A stretch of DNA of 64,000 bases. Source: CAWBCI01 sp963787195 (GTDB lineage: Bacteria; Bacteroidota; Bacteroidia; Bacteroidales; JAGOPY01). A model generated the notes under the pieces. The model worked only from the letters and a program-made list of their open reading frames with translations, was not told the origin of the DNA and ran no database searches. A program made the position numbers and the translations under genes. Positions 52,727-61,242 of the stretch are shown one piece after another; position 1 is the stretch's first letter; each line of letters opens with the position of its first letter. The stretch covers positions 1 through 64,000 of the forward strand of contig CAWBCI010000055.1 in NCBI GenBank assembly GCA_963787195.1, written 5' to 3'.

Positions 52727-53092
52727 ATGGGAAAAGGAGACAAGAAGTCAAAAAGGGGAAAAATTATTATGAAATCCTATGGGATCCGTCGTCCCCGGAA
52801 TAAATCTGTAGCACCTGTCGCTAAGGTAACAGCTAAGAAGAAAGAGATTGAAACTACCCAGGCAGTAAAGAAAACCTCTAAAAAAGAAGAAAAAGTTGTA
52901 GCTGATATAGCTGAAAAGAATGCAAGCCCAGAAACACCGGCTACTACAAAGAAAAAATCCTCTGCCAAGGCCAGTCCTGCTGCAGAGGTTAAGCCAGCTG
53001 CCGAAGTTAAGCCAGATGCACAGGTTAAGCCAACTGCAAAAGTTTCGGAAGAGAAATCCAAAGAAATAAAAGGAACTTCGGATAAAGAATAA
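52727..53092 (+). CDS. 30S ribosomal protein bTHX with a long basic/Ala-rich tail
   Basis: Residues 1-28 (M-G-K-G-D-K-K-S-K-R-G-K-I-I-M-K-S-Y-G, then R-R-P-R-N-K) match bTHX, the very small protein at the head of the 30S subunit. Family members are usually 30-60 residues; this one has 121. Residues 29-121 are low-complexity K/A/E/P, including three units of a (A-A/D-A)-(E/Q)-V-K-P type repeat (about 84-102). Codon use and the strong upstream promoter support a real, expressed gene. The tail has no recognisable domain and is probably disordered. Confidence 0.82.
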   Translation: MGKGDKKSKRGKIIMKSYGIRRPRNKSVAPVAKVTAKKKEIETTQAVKKTSKKEEKVVADIAEKNASPETPATTKKKSSAKASPAAEVKPAAEVKPDAQVKPTAKVSEEKSKEIKGTSDKE

Positions 53093-53144
53093 CATTCTGG
53101 ATGGAAATACATCCCTTGTAAGGAATTTATCGGATAGCAGTGAG

Positions 53145-54524
53145 TCAGAGACTTGCTGCTATTTTTTTGAAAAGTTTCCCGCGCTCTTCAAAATTTTTGA
53201 AACTGTCGTAAGAAGCGGCCGCGGGGCTTAGCAGACAGATGCATCCGGGCCGGGTCAATTCCAATACAGGCTGAAATGCTTTTTCAAGAGTCTCAACCAG
53301 GATAAGATTTTTTTCAACCAGATTATTTTTCAGGAATTCAGAATACATCCTTTGCCCTGCCTGCCCCATAAATATTAAGTTCCGAACAGATGATTTACTC
53401 AGAATTTCGACCAGCTTGCCATAATCCAGCATACGATCAAAACCTCCCAGGATAAGGGTGTCGACATCTTTAAGGGCTTTGACGGCTTCAAGTGTTGCCT
53501 CAGGTATTGTTGCAATGGAATCATTATAGAAGCGGATATGCCTGTATTCGCCGACAAATTCCATACGGTGTTCCAGGCCCTGAAAACTACGGACACCCTG
53601 GCGGATAAATTCATCATTGACTCCGATGCTCTGAACAGCCAGGATGGCTGCCATGATATTCATACGGTTATGGTCACCTTTCAGAAAAAGTTCATTTCCG
53701 GCCTCCATATAAAAGCTTGATTTACTTCCATCAAAGGAATAAATTTTATTAGCCCTCAGATGAAAACCTGTTTTCTCCGGCTCGGAAGCTGAAAAAATCA
53801 ATTTTACAGCAGGGCTCTTTTGTGTGGAGAAATATTCACAAAGCGCTACATTGTCAGTGTTATATATAATTATGTCCTGTTTCGTCTGTCCTTTTAAAAT
53901 ATTGAATTTTGCGGTAAAATATTCTTTGACTGAAGGATATCTGTCGAGATGTTCCTGGTAAAGGTTCAGGATGACGGCAATATGAGGCCCACGGGAAATA
54001 TCCTCCAGTTGATTGGATGAGAGTTCATAAACAATTTTAGTATTCCCGTTTATTAAATGAATATGATCGAAGGGAGGTGATCCAATGTTCCCTACCAGAA
54101 TGCTGTCTGTTCCGGCCGTACTGAGAATATGACGGATCAGGCTTGATGTCGTACTCTTTCCCTTGGTACCGGTAACCCCGATCACCTGAGTATGATAATA
54201 TTGAAGGATCAGGTCTGTTTGAGAACTAACTTTCACACAGGGATTCCTCAAATTAAATCCTTCGGGCATTTTGATGCCGGGACTTTTTATGATCAGGTCG
54301 AATTTATCAAGGCCCTCCAGGTAATGCGGTCCAAAATTGCAAGTATCTGAGGGATGCTTGCTTAACAAATCGTGATTTGAAACCTCAGGATTCCTATCGG
54401 CAATGTACAGTTCCTGATCGGGATAATACTCCTTCAACAAACGGAAAGTCGATTGACCTTCTTTTCCAAAACCCAGAATCAATACGCGTTTTCCGGGTAT
54501 AAGCTGATCCAGCAGTGCTTTCAT
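53145..54524 (-). CDS. murD: UDP-MurNAc-L-Ala glutamate ligase, MurD2-type candidate
   Basis: A 459-residue Mur ligase. N-terminal I-L-G-F-G-K-E-G-Q-S-T (about 16-26), ATP loop G-V-T-G-T-K-G-K-S-T-T-S-S (about 113-125), E-L-S-S-N-Q-L-E-D-I (about 160), carbamylated-lysine region Y-F-T-A-K-F-N-I-L (about 200) and C-terminal L-G-G-F-D-R-M. Classical MurD adds D-Glu. Here it overlaps murL by four bases, the arrangement expected for MurD2, which adds L-Glu for later epimerisation. From sequence alone I cannot prove which isomer it uses. Cytoplasmic, peptidoglycan precursor synthesis. Confidence 0.87.
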   Translation of the reverse strand: MKALLDQLIPGKRVLILGFGKEGQSTFRLLKEYYPDQELYIADRNPEVSNHDLLSKHPSDTCNFGPHYLEGLDKFDLIIKSPGIKMPEGFNLRNPCVKVSSQTDLILQYYHTQVIGVTGTKGKSTTSSLIRHILSTAGTDSILVGNIGSPPFDHIHLINGNTKIVYELSSNQLEDISRGPHIAVILNLYQEHLDRYPSVKEYFTAKFNILKGQTKQDIIIYNTDNVALCEYFSTQKSPAVKLIFSASEPEKTGFHLRANKIYSFDGSKSSFYMEAGNELFLKGDHNRMNIMAAILAVQSIGVNDEFIRQGVRSFQGLEHRMEFVGEYRHIRFYNDSIATIPEATLEAVKALKDVDTLILGGFDRMLDYGKLVEILSKSSVRNLIFMGQAGQRMYSEFLKNNLVEKNLILVETLEKAFQPVLELTRPGCICLLSPAAASYDSFKNFEERGKLFKKIAASL

Positions 54525-55897
54525 GAAAGAAGTTTTTTTAATAGATCCAGAAGATCCGGAGGAAGATTATGTTCAGGGGATAGCTTATTCAAAAAATCAT
54601 CCAGATCTTTACTATACAGATCTTTCTGCCTTGTCCTGTAATAATCCAGCAAAGGGGAGGGCTCATGCTTTTTATCTTCCAGGACGGCTTTCAAAGCAAT
54701 ATTTACTTCTTCAATAGTTCCGACACATTCAAAAGGTTTTTCCACAGCTATTCCGCTCAATTGATCAAGTGTAGCTTTCAGTTCTATATCTTCAAAAAGG
54801 TTTTTATTAAAAATATTGAAGAGAATATCCTTACTGAGGAAGGGAGAGAGCATGATATATGTGAAGAGGCATTTGGAGCAGGAACCGCACCAGCTGTTTG
54901 TTTTGCTCCCAACATTACAACTTCTGAATGCCTTGAAATAGCGGGGCATATTGGAAAATACCCGGGCGATCTGCAACTCCGACAAGGGTCGAAGGAAGCT
55001 CAGGTAATTAAAATCTTCTGAAATATATTTTCTGCAGTAATCCCGGAAATCATTTTCAAATTCAAAAGTCTTTGAATACTGATGATTGATTCCGCTGCCC
55101 GGAATGGTAGCCTCATTGGCGGATGATTCATTCGAGAGCAGTATACGGCTGCATCCGGTCAGGAAGGCTCCAGGCAGAGTATAAAATGCAATGAGTGCCG
55201 AAAAAGGCGTATGCCCGTTCAGAAAACCCTTCGAATTCAATTCCAGTAAGCCGCGATCAAGCTTTCTCTCAAAAACCACCGTTTCTCCCATAGCTTTTCC
55301 GGCGGCTCCGATAGTTTTACTTATGGCTTGGTCAGGGTTAATTGCAAAAGGTATAAAATCAAGGCCGGCCTGATGCATGGCCTGCAATGTGACTGATGAA
55401 TCCTTCCCTCCTCCGGCCGGGACAAGGTGAGCCATTGAGGGTTGGAAATTAAATTTTTGCAGGGTAGTTTCATTCACAGTCCGGATTTCCATGAACTTAT
55501 CTTCCTTAGCCGGGATTCCGTTGGTGTGGAAAAACTCCCCCAATCCATGAAAATATAATTTCTTCCACCAGCCTTTCTGGTACTCGTCCAGAAAATAAGG
55601 TTTAATGATCACTAAAGGTGGGCATGCAGCTTTCCAGTATGAGATCAACTCTATCATGCCGATATGGAAAACAAGATTTTCAAGGGCCGGAGCCGGCAAC
55701 TTATCTTTAAACAGATAAATATCTTTGTTCAGATCAAGCCGGAATGATGGCCGGAATATATTTTTATCAGAGAGATTGAATTCGTATTGTACTTCCAGAA
55801 CCCCTTCATTGACTGCATACTGGAAACTCTCGTAAGTGAAGTGCGGATAGCTTTGCCGGAGTTCCAGAAATTTAGAATAGTTCTCCGCTCTTTGCAT
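54521..55897 (-). CDS. murL: UDP-MurNAc-L-Ala-L-Glu epimerase
   Basis: A 458-residue protein that matches MurL by features I recognise: an ATP-binding P-x-G-G-G-K-D-S motif (about residues 160-168), N-P-D-Q-A-I (about 192), L-N-G-H-T-P-F-S-A, L-L-S-N-E-S-S-A-N-E-A followed by N-H-Q-Y-S-K-T-F-E-F-E, L-R-P-L-S-E-L-Q-I-A-R, a cysteine cluster W-C-G-S-C-S-K-C (about 338-345), and K-P-F-E-C-V-G near the C-terminus. MurL epimerises the terminal L-Glu of UDP-MurNAc-L-Ala-L-Glu to D-Glu in an ATP-dependent reaction. Its stop overlaps the murD start (ATGA). The pair replaces the MurI/MurD route. Confidence 0.87.
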   Translation of the reverse strand: MQRAENYSKFLELRQSYPHFTYESFQYAVNEGVLEVQYEFNLSDKNIFRPSFRLDLNKDIYLFKDKLPAPALENLVFHIGMIELISYWKAACPPLVIIKPYFLDEYQKGWWKKLYFHGLGEFFHTNGIPAKEDKFMEIRTVNETTLQKFNFQPSMAHLVPAGGGKDSSVTLQAMHQAGLDFIPFAINPDQAISKTIGAAGKAMGETVVFERKLDRGLLELNSKGFLNGHTPFSALIAFYTLPGAFLTGCSRILLSNESSANEATIPGSGINHQYSKTFEFENDFRDYCRKYISEDFNYLSFLRPLSELQIARVFSNMPRYFKAFRSCNVGSKTNSWCGSCSKCLFTYIMLSPFLSKDILFNIFNKNLFEDIELKATLDQLSGIAVEKPFECVGTIEEVNIALKAVLEDKKHEPSPLLDYYRTRQKDLYSKDLDDFLNKLSPEHNLPPDLLDLLKKLLS

Positions 55898-55931
55898 TAT
55901 TTTGTGGTATTATTTTTGTATTTTTAGGGGG

Positions 55932-55939
55932 CAAAGGTA
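55932..55939 (-). promoter_or_regulatory. candidate -7 promoter element of the murL-murD operon
   Basis: Minus strand TACCTTTG, 34 bp before the murL start. The -33 region is not convincing. Confidence 0.45.
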
Positions 55940-55976
55940 AACATTTGTAAGCAATATCCTGAAACGGGAACTCCAA

Positions 55977-56567
55977 ATGGAAGACATACATGACATATTG
56001 AGAATCAGGACGAACGACATTGCTCCTTCAAAGGGGAGAATACTCATTTCCGAACCCTTCCTCTATGATTATTTCTTCAAAAGATCGGTAATATTGTTAG
56101 CCGACCATAACGAGGAAGGCTCTTTCGGGGTTATTGTAAACAAGCCCGTGAGCGCACCTTTCAATGAGGTTGTCAGGGATTTTCCCGATTTTGATGCCAA
56201 AGTGTTCCTGGGAGGACCGGTCCAGGGCGACAGCTTGTTTTTTCTCCATACCCTTGGAGAACAGATTGAAGGCAGTATAGAAGTCATTGATGGATTGTTT
56301 TGGGGAGGCGATATAGATAATGTCCGGGAATTGATAAGTATGAATATACTCAGCCGGGATGAGATCCGCTTTTTCATAGGTTATTCCGGATGGGCGGCCC
56401 ACCAGCTTGACAATGAACTGAAAAGAAATTCCTGGGTTGTTTCTGATATAGATGCTGAACAACTTTTAAATACGAATCCTTCGCTTATGTGGAGCCGCTA
56501 TCTTCATCATCTGGGCAACGAATATTCATTCTGGACAAATTTCCCCGATGATCCGACTGATAACTGA
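55977..56567 (+). CDS. YqgE/AlgH family protein
   Basis: A 196-residue protein of the DUF179 (YqgE/AlgH) family: P-S-K-G-R-I-L-I-S-E-P-F-L (about 19-31), F-F-K-R-S-V-I-L-L-A-D-H, G-S-F-G-V-I-V-N-K-P, F-L-G-G-P-V-Q (about 74) and F-I-G-Y-S-G-W-A-A-H-Q-L (about 132). Cytosolic. The family's biochemical role is not settled. It is divergent from murL with 79 bp between starts. Confidence 0.92.
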   Translation: MEDIHDILRIRTNDIAPSKGRILISEPFLYDYFFKRSVILLADHNEEGSFGVIVNKPVSAPFNEVVRDFPDFDAKVFLGGPVQGDSLFFLHTLGEQIEGSIEVIDGLFWGGDIDNVRELISMNILSRDEIRFFIGYSGWAAHQLDNELKRNSWVVSDIDAEQLLNTNPSLMWSRYLHHLGNEYSFWTNFPDDPTDN

Positions 56568-56657
56568 TATATAATATGCCTGGATTTCCTTTCCTTGTTT
56601 TTACAAACTTTTTCTTTTTTTTGATGTTTATTTCGATATTGTAAGAAGCCTTTATCT

Positions 56658-57254
56658 ATGAAAGAATTTTGGGACAACCGCTTCGCAGCGAAGGATTATA
56701 TTTATGGTACCCTGCCGAATCAATATTTTAAAGAGAAAATTGATTTACTGAAACCAGGTTTGATATTGCTTCCAGGGGAAGGAGAGGGCAGGAATGCAGT
56801 TTATGCCGCCGGGCTGGGCTGGGATGTTCAAGCATTGGATTATAGTTCGGAAGGAAAAAGAAAAGCCTTGTTGCTTGCCGAATCAAGAGGACTGAGCATT
56901 AATTATAGCCTGGCCGATCTTGAGACAGAGGATTTCGGAGAAGAGAAATATGATGCTGTTGCCCTTATTTTTGCGCACTTTCAATCTTCAGTGAGACCAC
57001 GTTTTCACAAAAATATTCTAAAGTGCCTGCGTAGGGGAGGGCATCTTATCATGGAAGTATTTAGTTTGAAACAATTGGGAAATCATACCGGAGGGCCCCA
57101 AAACCCTGATTTGCTCTATACCCCGGAAATGCTGAAGAATGATTTCAAGGGATTGGAATTTTTTGAATTGACTGAGCTCAGGACCGAATTGCTGGAAGGG
57201 AGCTTTCATACAGGAATGGCTGATGTGATCAGATTGTTTGGCCGCAAGTTATGA
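56658..57254 (+). CDS. class I SAM-dependent methyltransferase (TehB-like)
   Basis: A 198-residue enzyme with W-D-N-R-F-A at the N-terminus, the SAM motif I L-L-P-G-E-G-E-G-R-N-A-V-Y-A-A (about 38-52), motif II V-Q-A-L-D-Y-S and motif IV D-A-V-A-L-I-F-A-H-F. This combination is typical of TehB/thiopurine-type methyltransferases acting on small or metalloid compounds. The substrate is unknown. It is 90 bp downstream of yqgE on the same strand. Confidence 0.82.
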   Translation: MKEFWDNRFAAKDYIYGTLPNQYFKEKIDLLKPGLILLPGEGEGRNAVYAAGLGWDVQALDYSSEGKRKALLLAESRGLSINYSLADLETEDFGEEKYDAVALIFAHFQSSVRPRFHKNILKCLRRGGHLIMEVFSLKQLGNHTGGPQNPDLLYTPEMLKNDFKGLEFFELTELRTELLEGSFHTGMADVIRLFGRKL

Positions 57255-57455
57255 TCCCTCTTGAAGGACCTGATAATGAATTTTATATTATTTAATGATG
57301 CTGTTCATCGTGTCATTCTGAGCATTTTTTTCCATTTCCCTCCCAAATTAGCTTCTGCATTTTTTTTTATCTTTATTATCAATGATTTTATTTATAATCA
57401 ATATTTCCCCGGAAATTTCGTTTAGTAGCCGGAACTATAATTACTTTCCAGAAAA

Positions 57456-58790
57456 ATGAAAAGCTTCTCAATAAAGATATGGGTTCGGGTACCGCTGATC
57501 ATGATCTTACTTTTTCTTTTTGGCATTGGACTAAGTCAAGCACAAGATTTGAGGGTAACTTCAGGTTTAGATTATTACAAAACCGGAAAATATTCAGCAG
57601 CCATGACTGAATTTGATGCAGCCCTGCAGAATCCTGCCCGGCTTGGCCGGGATATCCTGCCGGAAACATATTTCTTCAGGGCCTTATGCCGGGTACGATT
57701 ATATAATAATGAGGTAATTTCGGGGGCAAAGGATAGCACAGGATTGAACAAATTCGCCCTTCTGGATGCCTATAAAGATTATAAGAGTGCTTTACTCAAT
57801 GATGATGGAAACTGGGCGAAAAAAATAGATACCGAACTAAAAAACCTCAATCCATATTTACTCAGGAATGGACTGGAAGCTCTTAATAATTCAAATGAGC
57901 TCAAAAATGCCGGGAAAATATATGATTCGGAAGCCTTAAGGTCACAGGAATATTTGTCGGCGGCCAAAGATATAGAAGATACCTACCTGGTGAATGATTT
58001 ACTCGGCCAGGCTGAAATGAATCTGAAAAGGATACCCGCGGCCCTGTCGGATTTTGCCAGGAGTGAAGACCTTTACCGGATAAAGGCTCCTGCTATACCT
58101 GATTTTTTGATCGGCTATGTTACTTTCAGGATGGCTGAAATTCATTTTCTCAATCAAAATGATGTAGACAAGGCCCTGGAAGATATCCGGCGGGGAAGAG
58201 ATCTCGTTCAAAAGGAGTATAGCCGCCTGCAGACTTTGAAGGGAAAGGAAAATTCAGATGACCTTAAAGCAGCTGGAAATAAATATATCAAGGTATACCA
58301 GGATCTGACCGACCTGGAGCTTCAGATTCTTCTGAAGAGTCCGGAAAAACATGAGCAGGCACTTGCTGCTTTTGAAAATGAGATAAAGAATAATGACAGT
58401 GATCCTGATTTATATATCGGCTATGCTTCTCTTATGGAAAAAACCGATCCGGACAGGGCCCTGGAAAATTACCAGAAAGCGCTAAGCCTGGATACTGCAA
58501 ATGCAACTGCCCTTTTTAATGCCGGCGTACTTTATTATAATATGGCCAGGCAGTTCTACCAGCAGGCCTCTGAAGAAAAAGATGATGCTAAATATCAGAT
58601 CCTGCTCGATAAAGCGATTGAAAACTTTAGCAAAGCAAAACCCTATTTCGAAAAATTCCTCCTTAATTCACCTGATTCTGAAGAAGCTGTTGAAGCCATG
58701 AAAGCCATTGCAATGGTTCTGGACGACAAGGTAAATTACCAGAAATATAAAGAGAAAAGTGAGAACCTGAAAGGACAGAAAGAAAAATAG
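57456..58790 (+). CDS. exported TPR protein
   Basis: A 444-residue protein with a signal peptide (L-L-F-L-F-G-I-G-L-S-Q-A-Q, cleavage about residue 31) and TPR-like units through the rest, most evidently Y-Y-K-T-G-K-Y-S-A-A-M-T-E-F (about 42), L-Y-I-G-Y-A-S-L-M-E-K-T-D-P-D-R-A and A-L-F-N-A-G-V-L-Y-Y-N-M-A-R. No catalytic motif. Probably periplasmic. Confidence 0.8.
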   Translation: MKSFSIKIWVRVPLIMILLFLFGIGLSQAQDLRVTSGLDYYKTGKYSAAMTEFDAALQNPARLGRDILPETYFFRALCRVRLYNNEVISGAKDSTGLNKFALLDAYKDYKSALLNDDGNWAKKIDTELKNLNPYLLRNGLEALNNSNELKNAGKIYDSEALRSQEYLSAAKDIEDTYLVNDLLGQAEMNLKRIPAALSDFARSEDLYRIKAPAIPDFLIGYVTFRMAEIHFLNQNDVDKALEDIRRGRDLVQKEYSRLQTLKGKENSDDLKAAGNKYIKVYQDLTDLELQILLKSPEKHEQALAAFENEIKNNDSDPDLYIGYASLMEKTDPDRALENYQKALSLDTANATALFNAGVLYYNMARQFYQQASEEKDDAKYQILLDKAIENFSKAKPYFEKFLLNSPDSEEAVEAMKAIAMVLDDKVNYQKYKEKSENLKGQKEK

Positions 58791-58879
58791 GATATTTTTT
58801 TTAGTTCATTTGAAATCATCTGAAAACTTATCAGTAGCAAATTTGTTTTTAACTTATTAATCTTAATTCATTAATAATC

Positions 58880-60325
58880 ATGAAAAACACATTTACTTTT
58901 ATTGTGATTGCCCTGATCTTTTCTTTAGGACAAATTTCAGCTCAATCTGTTCCGAATGGAGGATTTGAGAACTGGACTAATACAAGTTTTTTTGAAGAGC
59001 CCGAACCCTTTGCTACTTCCAACTCCCTATCATATTTGACAGGTAAAAATACTAATGTGGTCAAAACCACCGATGCCCATTCCGGAACTTATGCTGCCCG
59101 GCTGGAAACGGTTTTAAATATGGGTGATACGATTCCTGGTTTAATGTTAATCGGGAGACTATCAGGACAATTGGTAGGTGGAGGAGCGCCCTTCACAGAT
59201 CGCCCTGATTCACTCAGCGGTTATGTGAAATACGATATGGCAGGCGGAGATGAGGCTTATATCATTTGCATATTTAAAAATCAGGGGCTTCCTTTAGGTC
59301 TCGTTCAGGTTTCATTAAGCGGTTCCCAAAACTCCTATACCCGCATTTCAGTCCCGGTTACCTGGTATATACCATTAATAAACCCTGATTCCGTGATAAT
59401 TGCCATTGCAACCACTTCTTCAATAACGAGCGGAAATCCGGGAAGTACCCTTTATGTGGATGATTTTTCTTTCCCCGGATCTGCGGAGGCTTTTCCCAAC
59501 GGTGATTTTGAAAACTGGACCATGCTGAGTGATGATGAACCTGACAACTGGACTACCATTAATTATCTGACTTTGACAACAGATGCACCTTATGCTACGA
59601 TGACCAGTGATAGTCATACAGGCAACTCTGCAATCCGTATCGAAAGTATGGAAAGTTTCGTGCAGCAAATCGTCGGTTTTATGACCAATGGTCAGTTCCA
59701 GGGATATAACTGGACGGGAGGTATGGCTGTGAATCAGAACCCACAATCAATACATGGATACTATAAATATATGCCTCAAGGGAATGATACCGCACAGGTT
59801 GGTGTCTATAGTTATCGTCATGAACCCGGAGTAGATACGATATCTGTTCTGGAACAAAAATTGATCTCACTGCCGGCCGCATCCGACTATACTTATTTTG
59901 AAATCCCATTGACTTATGATATGAATCCTAAGGTTGATTCGGTGAATATTACAGTCTCTGCAGGTTATTTCTTTGCTGATTCAGCATTTATGAAAATTGG
60001 AAGCACCCTTTATCTGGATGATATCGGGATAGACTATTTTCCTGTTTCGGTAGCAGATATAGCGGCTGCAAAGGAAAATTTCAGTTTATCTCCCAATCCA
60101 TCGAAAGGGAATGTCTATCTGGAAGTTAAACAGGCTTTGCAGGAAAAAGCGGAATTTTTGGTTTACGATTTGCAGGGAAAAACCGTGAAAAATATCAGCT
60201 TAAACGGAATTTCACCTGGTCAAAGCTATAAAATTGACCTGAACTCCCTCAGGGATGGCTTTTATACTTATTCTATTTCTAGCAGGCAGTTCACCCAAAG
60301 TGGCAAATTATTGCTCATGCACTAG
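58880..60325 (+). CDS. secreted protein with two repeated N-terminal domains and T9SS type A sorting domain
   Basis: A 481-residue protein. The signal peptide ends near I-S-A-Q. Two homologous domains follow, starting P-N-G-G-F-E-N-W-T (about 25) and P-N-G-D-F-E-N-W-T (about 206), each ending with S-T-L-Y-V/L-D-D; this is the N-x-D/G-F-E-N-W pattern of PCMD-like carbohydrate-associated domains. The C-terminal 85 residues (S-P-N-P-S-K-G, V-Y-D-L-Q-G-K-T-V) are a T9SS type A sorting domain. Export to the cell surface is expected. No enzyme domain is seen. Confidence 0.78.
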   Translation: MKNTFTFIVIALIFSLGQISAQSVPNGGFENWTNTSFFEEPEPFATSNSLSYLTGKNTNVVKTTDAHSGTYAARLETVLNMGDTIPGLMLIGRLSGQLVGGGAPFTDRPDSLSGYVKYDMAGGDEAYIICIFKNQGLPLGLVQVSLSGSQNSYTRISVPVTWYIPLINPDSVIIAIATTSSITSGNPGSTLYVDDFSFPGSAEAFPNGDFENWTMLSDDEPDNWTTINYLTLTTDAPYATMTSDSHTGNSAIRIESMESFVQQIVGFMTNGQFQGYNWTGGMAVNQNPQSIHGYYKYMPQGNDTAQVGVYSYRHEPGVDTISVLEQKLISLPAASDYTYFEIPLTYDMNPKVDSVNITVSAGYFFADSAFMKIGSTLYLDDIGIDYFPVSVADIAAAKENFSLSPNPSKGNVYLEVKQALQEKAEFLVYDLQGKTVKNISLNGISPGQSYKIDLNSLRDGFYTYSISSRQFTQSGKLLLMH

Positions 60326-60418
60326 TTTATTTACAGTTTTGTTGCCAGCAATTTTAATTTATCACACACAAATTGTAAGAAATAATTCAATTCATAGTGC
60401 TTGTTACATTAATTCCTC

Positions 60419-60426
60419 TATCTTTG
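60419..60426 (+). promoter_or_regulatory. candidate -7 promoter element of the cold-shock gene
   Basis: TATCTTTG, 26 bp before the start codon, with TTG 15 nt upstream (60401-60403). The leader is too short for an E. coli-style cold-shock RNA thermometer. Confidence 0.5.
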
Positions 60427-60452
60427 CATAAATTTTTTTATAATAAATTATC

Positions 60453-60644
60453 ATGAAAGAAGGAAAAGTTAAATTTTTTAATGAATCCAAAGGATATGGA
60501 TTCATAAAAGACACCGAAACTGAAAAAGAATATTTTGTGCATGTTTCAGGTCTCATTGATGAGATCCGCGAAGATGACTCAGTTACATTCGAACTTCAGG
60601 AAGGAAAAAAAGGATTAAACGCAGTAAATGTTAAACTAGCATAG
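60453..60644 (+). CDS. cold-shock domain protein
   Basis: A 63-residue OB-fold RNA chaperone of the CspA family, with M-K-E-G-K-V-K-F-F-N, RNP1 K-G-Y-G-F-I (residues 13-18) and RNP2 Y-F-V-H-V (27-31). Slightly shorter than CspA (70). Monocistronic with its own terminator. Confidence 0.94.
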   Translation: MKEGKVKFFNESKGYGFIKDTETEKEYFVHVSGLIDEIREDDSVTFELQEGKKGLNAVNVKLA

Positions 60645-60674
60645 TTTAAATATTGTTTGAAGATTTTAATTCTG

Positions 60675-60703
60675 GCCCTCTGCGATAGCAGGGGGCTTTT
60701 TTT
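60675..60703 (+). terminator. intrinsic terminator of the cold-shock gene
   Basis: GCCCTCTGC (60675-60683) with GCAGGGGGC (60688-60696), one G-U pair, followed by seven T's. Confidence 0.85.
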
Positions 60704-60786
60704 GTGCATTCATCTAAGCAAAAAGATTGAAGGAAATCAATTATAATATTTACTAACTTCGCTTTTAATAGTTAACCCATTAACGT

Positions 60787-61155
60787 ATGTTACAACACAT
60801 TAAATCCCCGGCCATCATTAAATCTGCCGGCACTAAGGAAAAAATTATCCAGGAATTTTTTGGAAGAGTGAACAGCCAAAACGATAAAATGAGTATTGCC
60901 CGGATGATCAGCCCGGAAGGATGGGAAGAACCCGGACAGACTCCCGAATTCGATGAATATACTATTGTATTGCAAGGGAAATTAAAAGTGGAAGCCCGTA
61001 CAGGCGAATTAATCGTATCAGAAGGTCAGGCTGTGATTTCACCGGCCGGTGAGTGGGTCCGTTACAGCAGCCCTTTTGTTGGAGGGGCCGAATACATCGC
61101 GGTATGTGTACCTGCATTTTCCCCCAATACGGTTCACAGGGATGAAAATCAATAA
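60787..61155 (+). CDS. cupin-domain protein
   Basis: A 122-residue single-domain cupin. The first motif region is E-F-D-E-Y-T-I-V-L-Q-G-K-L-K-V-E (about 57-72) and the second G-Q-A-V-I-S-P-A-G-E-W-V-R-Y (about 84-97). Only some of the usual metal-binding residues are kept (E-x-x-Y instead of H-x-H), so metal binding and catalysis are doubtful. The role is unknown. Followed 87 bp later by the PPK2 gene. Confidence 0.8.
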   Translation: MLQHIKSPAIIKSAGTKEKIIQEFFGRVNSQNDKMSIARMISPEGWEEPGQTPEFDEYTIVLQGKLKVEARTGELIVSEGQAVISPAGEWVRYSSPFVGGAEYIAVCVPAFSPNTVHRDENQ

Positions 61156-61242
61156 ACTTAAGTAGCAGGTGAGTTTAGCTGAGGATCAAAAACTTTCTTT
61201 TATCCGGCTTGTTAATTTATTACAAAAAGAAAAGAGGTGAAA

